Below, one piece after another: positions 54,117 to 64,000 of a DNA stretch of 64,000 nucleotides. The notes under the pieces are model-generated. The model saw only the letters and a list, made by a program, of their open reading frames with translations. It was not told where the DNA came from and searched no databases. Made by a program: the position numbers and the translations under genes. This stretch comes from Prosopocoilus inquinatus (lineage: Eukaryota; Arthropoda; Insecta; Coleoptera; Lucanidae). Position 1 is the first letter of the stretch. Every line of letters starts with the position of its first letter. Location: NCBI GenBank assembly GCA_036172665.1, contig CM069878.1, positions 20,098,501 through 20,162,500 on the forward strand. Reading direction: 5' to 3'.

Positions 54117-56629
54117 GAGAAACGCAGCTAAGTTTGCAGTTACGTAGTTAGTGACGTATTTCGTACCAATTCAATGAAAGCAAAATACAATAAATTATTT
54201 GAGCATTTAACATACAGAATTTAATGCATTTGTATAGCGTTGGTAAATAAGTTTGACATTTACTGCAGCAATTTATTCTTATTTAAGTAACAATGAAATA
54301 TATAAATAAAAACGAATGTAATATTATGTTTGAGGGTTGGAATCCTGATTATACGTTTACATATCGGCCGTTCGTGCGACTTCGTGATTTTGACAATTGT
54401 GGTTATGGTATTTGAGCAACTATTTGAGCGCACAAGTTTCTTAAATTATATTCGTTTTCTTATTGTTTCGTGTCAGTTCTTCTTAGGACTAAAATGCCAA
54501 AACCACTGCATAGCCAATCCAAGGAATTGGTTGCCTCTTTGATTAAATATTTTGAGAGAGAAAAGGTTAACGGTGGACCTTTATTGACCGTAGGTAGTGT
54601 TTGTGAGGTTTGTGTACATCTGTTATTTTATTGCGTATTATTAATGCTAATCTTATTGACAGAGAGTTGCTGATGCATTGAATCTCAGTCTACGAACAGT
54701 ACATTCCATATCGAAAGCCGTGAAAGAGAATATACCTTTACAAAGCCCTCCTAAAAAACGTTCACGTACAAAACCTATTTGCGACATTAGTGAAGCAGAA
54801 CAGGGGGCAATACGAGATGGAATTTATGATATGTACAGATCAAGTAAGCTTTTGTGTTCAGTGCAAGTATAAAAATGTTTCGTTATATTTATTTGCAGAG
54901 CAACACGTTACACGTCATTCACTTTTGTTGTATCTGAAGGAACGGCAAATTTTTAATGGATCAGTAGATTCATTAGAAAGAATCTTGAAAAAGATTGGAT
55001 TTAAATACAAGAAAAATGATTCTCGCCGAGCCTTAATGGAGCTTCAACATGTTGCTTCAGCAAGAATCGATTTTTTAAAATCGTATGTACAAAATTTAAA
55101 CTGGAAAATCCTGGCAACCAGTATATGTAGATGAAACATGGATTTTTGAGAATGGTACAGTGACACGGTCTTGGCAAGATGACAGCCATAAGAGTGTAAA
55201 AAGAATGAAATGTGATGGCAAAAGGTTAGTTAATCGATATTAAATTTCCTGTATTTGCATGAATCATTTATTGTTTTCAGATTTATTGTACTACATGCAG
55301 GCAACATTAACGGTTTTATTGAAGAAGCTTCATTAGTATTTTCGTCAAATTCAAAGGACCCTGATTATCATGGAGAAATGAAGGAAAATAACTTCTTAAA
55401 ATGGTTTGAAAACCAGTTACTAAAAAATTTAGAAGAACCTTCTTTGATAATTATGGACAATGCCAGTTATCACAGCAGTTTATGTGACAAAAGTCCTAAT
55501 AGTTCTTGGTCAAAGGCAAGAATAAAGGAATGGCTTCAGCAGCACAACGTTCAAGTAAACGATTGTTAGCTAAAACTGGAACTGTTGGAATTAGTGTCAC
55601 GGTAATTGGCAATTATTACAAATTATTCAGTAACATTAGTGATGGTCTTGTTTTAGCAATAAGCCTGCGAAAACATACAAAGTTGACAAATTAGCTTTAG
55701 AATATGGACATCGTGTACTAAGATTGCCACCATATCACTGCATATTTAACCCCATAGAAAACATTTGGGGTATTTGTAAAACTTATTACAACAGACATGT
55801 TGGACGAGATGGATATGGTCAGGTAAAAGCTGTGGATATGTGGAAGGAGGCATTGAACCATGTGACTCCAGAAATGTGGGCGAATACCATCACTCGTACT
55901 GATAATGTCATTAAAAAATGGTGGGACAGAGAAGTAGTATTTGACACCGAAGACGTTCATCCGTTAATTATATCGGTAAATAATGATTCCAGCACTAGTA
56001 GCGAAGAGAGTGAGAGTGATTAAATATGCAACGTTTACTTTCTTTGTATCTGTAAATCTTTTCTTAAATGTATTATATCGAAACACTTCAGATTCCATAT
56101 TATATTATAATAGATACTAATTTTTGTATATTTTCTTTTGTTTACAAATAAAAGCTTTGTTCTTTTATATTTGAACATATCGTGTACTTTTTGATGACAA
56201 TAAATATATCATAAAAAGCCAATGAACTCCAAACTGTTTCAAAATTTTATTCACTATGAAAAAAAAAATAAATTTAAATTCTTGAAATTTTTTTCTACGA
56301 CTGCAGTTTTTAGACTTAATAGAGTTAAAAGAAAATGTAAAACAATAAAACTTCAGGTTATTTACATTTAATAATTTGATATAACCAGAACTTTATGATT
56401 GCACAAAGATTTACCCAACATAAATTACCTAGACTAATTTGGAACATGCATACATTTACTCAAAGTTTATATTTCACCTCATTATAACATTAATTAAGTG
56501 TATTTGCATAGATAATTAATAAAAAAATAAATATGTATAAAATTCAAATAATTATGTCGTTTCAGAACTACTATAAACGTACTAGGCATTCACGTTCGTG
56601 ACGTCACTGCAAACTTAGCTGCTTCTGTC
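54117..56629 (+). mobile_element. Full-length Tc1/mariner-group element, DD82E-like
   Basis: 2513 bp flanked by TA. Left end GAGAAACGCAGCTAAGTTTG; right end inverted GACAGAAGCAGCTAAGTTTG. The ends share CAGTTACG/CAGTGACG beyond that. It carries one intron-bearing transposase gene (54494-56023) and polyadenylation signals (AATAAA near 56148). Size, TA target and DDE_3-type core fit the IS630/Tc1/mariner superfamily. Confidence 0.88.
54494..56023 (+). pseudogene. Mariner-group transposase, ~DD82E, 5 exons, two lesions
   Basis: The ATG at 54494 opens MPKPLHSQSKELVASLIKYF. A helix-turn-helix follows (VADALNLSLRTVHSISKA) and the basic PPKKRSRTKP. Introns lie at about 54593-54662, 54842-54898, 55226-55280 and 55612-55664. 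The catalytic core reads VYVDETWIF, LIIMDNASYHSS and LPPYHCIFNPIENIWG. From the second Asp to the Glu I count 81 intervening residues, including one stop position, close to the DD82E class named Sailor, a name I recall from the literature. Lesions: one extra T near 55103 (before KSWQPVYVDE) shifts the frame, and TAG at 55567-55569 falls before LKLELLELVS. The C-terminus is acidic and Ser-rich. The exon 1/2 border is uncertain. Confidence 0.8.
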
Positions 56630-57019
56630 TATATATAAAATAACTGAACTAATTTATGTTTGCTTAGAGATAATAATGGCTATTGATATAAATAATTTCG
56701 AAGAAATTATGCAGTATATAGAAGATGAACCATGTGTTGCAGTACCAAGGTAATATATAAAAGTACTACATCATAATTAAATGTGTAATAATTAATATCA
56801 TTTATATTTCAGAAACATAATACGTGACGTAGAAAATCCGTTGGAAAAATATACCAACGATGAATTATTATCTCGATATAGATTTTCTCGCCACACTATT
56901 ATAAATATTATTTTTACTTTAATATTTATAGCCGGAGTGCAAGAAAATAGAGGTATTGCAATACCACCAATTTGAAACTTTGTGCAGCTCTACGTTTTTA
57001 TGCTACAGGAAGTTATCAG

Positions 57020-59201
57020 TAAAGTCCGGATTTATATGTGCTAAAAAAGTGGAAAATAAGTTTTTTTTATGCGATTAAAATGGATCAAAATATGGATATT
57101 ATATGCGATAAAAATTTTATTTTACTTATACATACTTTAGAATAATAAAAACATAAATTGTTTCATATAAGTAATTTTAACACTTAACACTTAAGTAGTA
57201 GGATTACAAAATATAATCAACAGTTGATTTAAATTATTTGGGGTAAAATTTTGTCGTCTGTCTGTCAAAATATTTTTATAAGAGGAAAACGAACGCTCGA
57301 CATCGCATGAAGTAATGGGCGCAAATTTCACGGATGCTACATCTTTGGGGTCCATGTCCAAATCCTCTTCACTTTGACCTTTTAAAACTAAACAGATTTT
57401 CCTCATTTTATTGTAGTCAGGATTACGTAATAGAACCTTGTCTAATTTTGCCATTAACTTCTCTCCTATCTCCCCTGGAATTGATTTTACACTTTCAATT
57501 GCATCATCGACCACTTCAAAAGAATCTAATAGAGCCGTCTGGGATGATTCCAACTTTTTAATGGTGGATATTAAAACCGAAAAATGAGTTTTAATGAATG
57601 CTAATTGATTCCCGATGTTTGTGTTCGACATGCATTCCTTACAAATTCTTAAAGCCGCTGAATTGGAATCATCCAATTCTAAGAAAATTTCCTTTAATTG
57701 TTTAAAGTTATCTGCGTAAAAATTTGCTGCTTCAAGCCACGTACCCCATCTCGTAATTATTGGTTCTGGTGGTAATGGCAGGTCAGCAGCTAATTCTTTA
57801 TAGTGTTGTATACGCAGTGGGGCTTTAAGAAACGCCTTTTTTCCGTTATTGATCAACTTATTTACTGTTGGGTATTCTAGTCGCACCAATTCAGCGAGCC
57901 TATTCATTGCGTGAGCCATACAAGTGAAGTGCATCAGATTTGGGTAAAACACCTGTAAAGCCTGTCCTGCTTTTATCATGTAGGCTGCTGCATCAGACAC
58001 CATTAGTAATATATTTTCCGATTTAACTTGATTAGGTGCATATAAAAGTGTCAAGCTGTCGTTAATAAAACGTGCGATCGTTGAATGATTTGTTTTTTCC
58101 AAAACTGCACTATTTACCAAATAAGATATTGGTGCAACTGTGTTGCTTAATACTCCTGCTAACGTATTTGCTACATAACGACCGCAGGCATCTGTCGTTT
58201 CATCAACTACTATATAAATATTGTTGTCGCTAAGCTTCTCTCTTATTTTCTTCATCCGTTGCTGGTAGCATATACTTATATAGTTTTTCCGCAAAGTCGA
58301 TTCATTTGGAATATGACGATTGCAATATTTTTCCAAAAAAGTTCGAAAACTTGCTTGTTCAAGTTTATGCCAAGGAATGTTTGACTCTGCCATAGCACTG
58401 CACAAGTCTAAAAAGAATTCATTTCCTGTGTCACTGCCCTGTGAGTTACTGGCTGTTGAAGAAATAAAAGACTGCTTAAAGTTAGACACACATCTTTTCT
58501 CCGACTCCTTATGGAGGTTTGTAGCCAAATGTTGATCAATCTGGTACTTTTGGTCTGACGACACCTTAAAATATTGTCAAAATGAAAATGTGATTTTTAA
58601 GAGAATTTGTAAGGTATCTACCTGTTTTGAGCATGCGTTGCAAAAAATAACTTTTCCATCTGTAGTTAGATGTTTAGATGCTTTAATCCATTTTTTCAAT
58701 AGCTCGGATCGAGAGGATGCTACTTTCGGCATTTTGAAAAGATAAGCACTGAATTTATTTCGTCTTTAAATTAAATAAGAAAATAACAACTAATTCGCGT
58801 TGATAAATACACTAGTCACTAGTCACACACATTCACGGAGTTCTTATCTCAAACTGAAATGCAAAACATAAGTGCAAAATGCAAGTGCAAGTCGCTACAG
58901 ATTCCCAGAAAATCACATTCCGGGAAATCGTAAAATAAAGTGGCCAGACGTTGAAAAGAATAAATTACTTCTTGGAAAAGCTGCAGACTTGAATATTGAC
59001 CGTATATGGAATTATAATGTTAATTATATCAATATATGGATAAATAAATAAATATGCGCTAAAAGTCTAAAATATTAAGTTATATGCGAAATAAAACTAC
59101 CATTTTTGGGCTTCTCTAATCGACAAACATATAAATACAAAACGCCAAGTTTAGGTATGTTAGCGTAAAAAACTTGTAAAAACTTATAAATCCGGTCTCT
59201 A
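57020..59201 (-). mobile_element. Apparently intact hAT transposon
   Basis: 2182 bp with a perfect 8-bp duplication GTTATCAG (57012-57019 and 59202-59209). Ends TAAAGTCCGGATTTATA and, inverted, TAGAGACCGGATTTATA. The subterminal regions repeat ATATGCG(A/C)TAAAA-like motifs near both ends. The encoded transposase is open from start to stop. It disrupts the Harbinger gene, so it is the younger of the two. Confidence 0.93.
57191..58732 (-). CDS. hAT transposase, 494 aa, 2 exons, CGGBP1-like zinc finger
   Basis: Exons 58732-58622 and 58564-57191 join in phase 0 across a 57-bp GT-AG intron. Exon 1 codes MPKVASSRSELLKKWIKASK and ends FCNACSKQ; with exon 2 it forms a zinc finger (C-X2-C then H-X4-H in QIDQHLATNLHKE) like that of CGGBP1-type hAT proteins. 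RNase-H-like core residues sit in YIVVDETTDACGRYVA and LLMVSDAAAYMIKAG. The insertion-domain mark TCMAHAMNRL and the Trp-rich ITRWGTWLEAANFY follow. The C-terminal dimerisation region is CDVERSFSSYKNILTDRRQN. No stop or frameshift, so it may be functional. It cuts the element out and pastes it at 8-bp targets. Confidence 0.92.
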
Positions 59202-60027
59202 GTTATCAGGTATAATTAATACAGTAAAATTGAAGTACTGATTAATTCTTTTTTTTTTGTTTTCAAGAGAGTTTGTGGAGACTTGCGAGGAATCAGTCAA
59301 CCATTAATCTCCAGAAAAATAAAAGAAATATCTGAAAAGTTGGCCGCTATGTAAAATTCCCAAGAATCCCTGAAGAGTTTCATACTAATAGAAACATATT
59401 TTACGGAATTGCTGGATTTCCAGGGGTTACTGGATGTATTGATGAGACTCACATTGAAATTAGGAACCCTGGTGAACCCAACGCTGAAGTTTTTCGTAAT
59501 AGGAAGGGTTGGATGTCTTTAAATGTGCAAGTGGTAGCTGGTCCACAATGTGAAATATTGGACATAGTTATTCGGTGGCCAGGGTCAGCTCATGATAGTA
59601 GAGTATTTAATAATAGCTTTCTCAAAGTAAAACTTGAAGCTCGGCAACTACCAGGTATTCTATTAGGTGACAGTGCTTACCCATAAACTGAGTTTGTCTA
59701 TACACCGATACCCAACCCAGAACATGCTAGAGATCATCGGTATAATGCAGCACATGTTCGTACAAGAAATATTGTTGAACGGACCTTTGGAATGTGGAAG
59801 GGTAGGTTTCGCTGCATACAGGTACACTTCTGCTATAAAGTTTTCGGAGTACGAGACATGCCACTGGCAGTAAGAAATTTTATGCTTTGCAATTATGAAC
59901 CTTATAGCTTTTACAACCGTACCTGCTACCCCGATAATAAAACCGGTCATCGCAAACACAGCGATTTAACACAGATGCGAACTTATTCAACCAACTTGAA
60001 TAATCTGCTAGAAAGACTTTCATTGTA

Positions 60028-60785
60028 GTTGGATGGATAAGAAATTTAACAAAATTTATTTTCTAAATATTATAACATGTGTAGTAAATAATGTGTGCAT
60101 TATGAAATTAAAATTTCTGAAACTTTGGCAATTGAAATTAAATAAGTCAATAAAATAAAATCTGTTATTTTTCGTTAATTAAATTTAACTTTCTAGTTTC
60201 ATTAAATACACATATGTTTTGCAACTATTTAATAGCTTTGTTGAGCAGAACTTCTTAGCATTTATATTATTATAATAAGAAACAAATTTAAATAATCTAG
60301 CTCATTCTATATATTTTTTCAAATACTCAAAAATCATTCACATATTTTCACAAAATAAATGTTATATGATTTAATCATTTTCTCTTAACTTCTAGATTAA
60401 TGAAAACTTCCCGAACTTTGTGGATGAACTTTTCAACTTATTTTACTGATGTCAGATTTGAGAAGTATCTAAAAAGAAGAATATTATTTTTTCCTCTGTG
60501 GCGTAGAATGAAATATTATATTATTTTTAACGCAAGTATTGCAATTTTTAAGTATTACACATATCATTCTATATTCTAGGAGTTTAATACTATATTTGTT
60601 AAGTTTCCTAAATTTGTATGATTCTGAATAATTTTAATGAGTTAATTATTCGATCAATAAGTATCATCAGTAAACTTATTATTTAAATGAAATTAAGTTA
60701 TTTTAAATTTATTTCACTGTAAATTCTTACAATATTATATGATACCGTATAAAAAAGAATAACATACACTGGAAAAAGTATTCAA
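60028..60785. other. Non-coding spacer
   Basis: Strongly AT-rich. May contain the 3' end of the Harbinger element, but I could not find its terminal repeat. Confidence 0.4.
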
Positions 60786-61665
60786 GACTTTATTATTGAG
60801 AACAACGAAAAACTTATTACAAGTAAAAACAAAACTAAAGTAAAAATTAACAAAACAATAATTCAAGTATATATTTACAACAAAAAAAACCTGCCCAATA
60901 GTATTGTGACATATTTCTCAATAATAACTTAGTAGACTTTATTATTGAGAACAACGAAAAACTTATTACAAGTAAAAACAAAACTAAAGTAAAAATTAAC
61001 AAAACAATAATTCACGTATATATTTACAAAAAAAAAACCGGCCCAATAATACTGTGACATATTTCTCAATAATAAATTAGTCTCTATTATTGAGAGCAAC
61101 GAAAAACTTATTACAAGTAAAAACAAAACTAAAGTAAAAATTAACAAAACAATAATTCAAGTATATATTTACAACAAAAAAAACCTGCCCAATAGTATTG
61201 TGACATATTTCTCAATAATAACTTAGTAGACTTTATTATTGAGAACAACGAAAAACTTATTACAAGTAAAAACAAAACTAAAGTAAAAATTAACAAAACA
61301 ATAATTCACGTATATATTTACAAAAAAAAACCGGCCCAATAATACTGTGACATATTTCTCAATAATAAATTAGTCTCTATTATTGAGAGCAACGAAAAAC
61401 TTATTACAAGTAAAAACAAAACTAAAGTAAAAATTAACAAAACAATAATTCAAGTATATATTTACAACAAAAAAAACCTGCCCAGTAGTACTGTGACATA
61501 TTTCTCAATAATAAATTAGTAGACTTTATTATTAAGAACAACGAAAAACTTATTACAAGTAAAAACAAAACTAAAGTAATAATTAACAAAACAATAATTC
61601 ACGTATATATTTCCAAAAAAAACAGACCAATAATACTGTGACATATTTCTCAATAATAAATTAGT
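60786..61665. repeat. Dimeric tandem array, ~294-bp period
   Basis: Six units begin near 60786, 60935, 61080, 61229, 61373 and 61522. Spacing alternates 149 and 144-145, so the true repeat is an A-B dimer present three times. A units read TTCAAGTATAT and AACCTGCCC; B units read TTCACGTATAT and CCGGCCCAATAATAC. Units begin near TTATTATTGAGA and close with TTTCTCAATAATAA, so each is bounded by inverted repeats. The array abuts the 3' end of a Tc1-like gene. Confidence 0.9.
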
Positions 61666-61672
61666 AGACTAC

Positions 61673-62560
61673 CGCCATTTGTAATTACTTCCTCCAGTCT
61701 TCTCTGCATGGAATTTATTACATTTGAGCACAGTGGTCCATTACCTAATTGGTCCCAGATATTCAAGATTTAATTATTTAATAATTGGTGATTTCGATTT
61801 ATATGCTCAATTTCCCAATTCCGAATAACTGTTGCCCACACATTTTCTATAGTGTTAAGATCGGGTGACTTTGCCGGCCAATCTAGAACTTCTATTTCTG
61901 TATGTTCAATAAACCAGTCCTTGACTACCCTGGCTGTATGAACGCCACTATTATCTTGCACAAATGTTATAGTGCCGCCGTTGGCGTAAGCTAAAGGCGA
62001 GATATATTCTTCTAGAAGAAGAATATATGTCACAGCAGTTAGTTTCGCTGGAATTCGAATTAAATCTCCGGTCCCATGAGAGGAGATCCAGCCCCAATAA
62101 GCCGAAGATATTCTCCCGCTAGACTTATTTTTGACGTTATGATTTGGATCGAAGCGTGTGTTCTTACTTCTGTAAACGTATGGCTTCCATAATTCATTCG
62201 AGCAAAAGACTTTCTCGTCCGAAACCACGACATTATCCCAGTTTCTGTACAAATTTTGAACTGAGAAGATCATTCTGCTTTCTGCATGGTGGTCCTGGAA
62301 ATCTATAACTTCGGCTGGTCTTCTACAGCGAATTCCTGCGTCACTTAGTCTTTTATATAAGGTATGGCGAGAACACTGAACTTCTGCGACATCTAATAAT
62401 TGTCTACTTGAGTGGAATGGGTTTTGTCGACACATTTGAACCAATCTTCCGTCTTCATCTGCGGTTGTGACTCTTGGTCGACCTGACCGATCTTTGGTTC
62501 GCATGTTACCTTCCATTCGAAACCGCTGTATCCATTTCCATATTGTTGATTTCTTTATAA
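61673..62560 (-). pseudogene. Tc1-like transposase, DD35E, broken
   Basis: The minus strand carries the second DNA-binding helix region (KSTIWKWIQRFRMEGNMRTK; RSGRPRVTTADEDGRL) and the core with VVVSDEKVF, TFVQDNSGVHTARVVKDWF and KSPDLNTIENVWA. I count 35 residues between the second Asp and Glu. Frame 62516-61770 is open, then TAA at 61770-61772 falls after HQLLNN. The expected tail continues in frame (IWDQLGNGPLCSNVINSMQR, then LEEVITNGG) to 61673. The N-terminal helices upstream of about 62560 are missing or lie behind an intron. Without the stop the core would be complete. Confidence 0.85.
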
Positions 62561-63413
62561 GAAAATAATGTCAGAACATACTAGGCTTTCGTATATAATT
62601 TAATTTAAATAATATATAAAATTCAAATAATATTGTCTTTGAATCAAATGAAAATATTTAGTATAACAAATTTTTTTCAATATTTTCATCGACACTAATT
62701 AATAGCACAATCGCTTAACGTTTCACTATCGTTTGAAGGCTTCGTAACACTAACAAATAAACAAAGTAAAAAATAAATAAGTAATTATATAGTAATTAAT
62801 ATTTATCCTTTATTGTATTTATATAAGGTTTAATAAATCGTAAATTATTTACAGAGCTAAAATGAAGTTTAATAATTTCAATATCATATTCTCAAATTTA
62901 AAAACCAAAACACCGAAATTTAAACAACCTGTCGTGGTTTAGGAAATTAAATTGTAATTCACTTTATACACAAGAAATAAGCCAAAATTTAATTTTAGAT
63001 CAACATAAATATACATATATCATATCTAAAAAAAAGTAAGGAAAATCATTCAACATTTGTAGAACATTTGGTAGGAGTGAACCCAATATTTTCAAAACAC
63101 ATTTTCTTAAATGTACAAATTTAAAATATCGAATTATGTTAATGAACGTACGGAGTTTTGCTAATTAAAAAAAATGACATATAAATGCAGCAATTATAAT
63201 ATTTACTAAAATTTCTTAATAAAAAAATAATTATTAAAATAACCTTGAGAACCTTATTTTTTACTCTTCATAAGCCTATCAAACGATTGTGCGAGTATCA
63301 TTTATGTTTATATTAAAATATTAAAAAAGATTTGTTATACAAATTATCATCGGACAAGAATAACTTTAGTTAAAATTAAGAAACTAAAAGTTAACTATAT
63401 CAGGCGTGTATAT
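62561..63413. other. Non-coding spacer
   Basis: AT-rich flank of the Tc1-like gene. No terminal repeat matching TTATTATTGAGA was found here. Confidence 0.4.
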
Positions 63414-63973
63414 ACTGGGTGACTCATAACATATGGAGGAGATTGAAAGGGCAGCTTTAATAGATCAAAATAAAGCTTTATTGTTAATTCGCTTTTGACC
63501 AAAACCCAATAATTAGAAAGTTACAACAGTTTAACTTTTTTTAACTTCACCTATATCTTCATAATTAATAAGACTCGTTTCACAAACTTCAACTTTATTG
63601 TTAAATGAAATCTGAATTTATCAAAACCACCATTCACAAAATGTCTGCGTCGACCTATTTTCTAGTTTTATTTTAAATAATCAGCGTTTCTCAACCATAT
63701 GTAAAGTCGTTCTGGGTATTAAAAGAAAAATGAAATAGTCTTAACATTTACGTGATTTTTTTTAAGTTATTTCATGTAAAGCACTGTTCAACTACATACA
63801 CCAAATCAGAATTTAAAACAAAATATTTCGCAAGGTTTGAATAAATTTCACTTTAACCTCTTGTAAATTTTTAGTTATCGATTTTTTACCAAAATTTTAT
63901 TAAGAAAAAAGCTTTAATTTGAGCTCCTCTAGCTACCCTTTTATTTTTCTCCGTACGTTATGACGCACCTAGT
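63414..63973. mobile_element. 560-bp MITE with long terminal inverted repeats
   Basis: Left end ACTGGGTGACTCATAACATA; right end inverted ACTAGGTGCGTCATAACGTA. Inside, both arms carry GGAG...GCTTTATT and TTTTGACCAAAA/TTTTGGTAAAAA segments. A related palindromic segment is embedded in both hAT-N copies (49615-49975 and the mirror region near 42100-42460). Target duplication not resolved. Confidence 0.75.
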
Positions 63974-64000
63974 GTATGAATTCAATACTTTGTCAATATC

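Larger units (their letters stand above)
56676..60027 (+). pseudogene. PIF/Harbinger (HARBI1-like) transposase split by hAT
   Basis: Exon 1 begins at the ATG at 56676 (MAIDINNFEEIMQYIEDEPC). After a 62-bp intron the gene continues (PLEKYTNDELLSRYRFSRHT), shifts frame near 56972, and reaches LKLCAALRFYATGSYQ at 57019, where a hAT element is inserted. It resumes at 59210: CGDLRGISQPLISRKIKEIS, then the DDE core GCIDETHIEI, LLGDSAYP and VERTFGMWKGRF, ending RTYSTNLNNLLERLSL at 60027. TAA at about 59683 follows SAYP. Harbinger enzymes cut and paste into TWA targets. The element ends were not found. Confidence 0.85.

Overview
The window looks like a repeat-rich, AT-rich insect chromosome segment, probably from a beetle. 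The clues are two intron-bearing acyl-CoA desaturase genes of insect type, a Copia element primed like fly copia, gypsy, LINE, hAT, Harbinger and mariner elements, and a long satellite array. I see no bacterial or viral gene organisation. Only the two desaturases look like ordinary host genes, and nearly everything else is transposon or satellite.

Layout. 1-9255: 148-bp satellite, about 54 monomers in one orientation and then about 8 inverted ones after a sharp switch at 8000/8001. 9311-12270: a multi-exon protein of an unnamed transposon-like family, followed by a frameshifted zinc-finger transposase-like relic. 13742-19896: an old gypsy element on the minus strand whose gag is split by a palindromic repeat (family F). 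20112-24245: a younger gypsy element inserted at the tip of a foldback element (24249-24901). 26209-30098: desaturase A, 4 exons, with its third intron swollen by nested hAT-type elements. 30378-31345: F copies and a hAT MITE. 31985-39600: a LINE split by a Copia element (34058-38241). 39601-44184: a 4.6-kb terminal-inverted-repeat element holding an F copy, a palindromic gypsy gag duplication, a gypsy relic and a hAT element. 45989-47995: desaturase B. 48685-51562: a second hAT copy, a small MITE and another F copy. 54117-56629: a full-length mariner-type element whose transposase reads as roughly DD82E, with introns. 56676-60027: a Harbinger transposase relic split by an apparently intact hAT element (57020-59201). 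60786-61665: a dimeric tandem array abutting a Tc1-like transposase relic (61673-62560). 63414-63973: a palindromic MITE.

How it fits together. Desaturases A and B are diverged tandem paralogues. Their exons 2 and 3 have identical lengths (131 and 389 bp), and a block 3' of each gene is also shared, so the duplication probably included flanking DNA. The rest records repeated insertion. Target-site duplications fix the order of nesting at many points: CCTGT for gypsy 2, ATAG for gypsy 1, 8-bp hAT duplications at six sites, TA for mariner and TWA for the small Harbinger-type MITEs. The most unusual item is family F: at least seven partly palindromic copies with 11-14-bp target duplications, several of which keep a short reading frame that resembles a secreted peptide. 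Copies sit in intron 1 of both desaturases and inside a gypsy gag.

Limits. All calls come from reading the sequence by eye. Exon borders were checked for splice dinucleotides and reading phase, but no search, alignment program or expression data were used.
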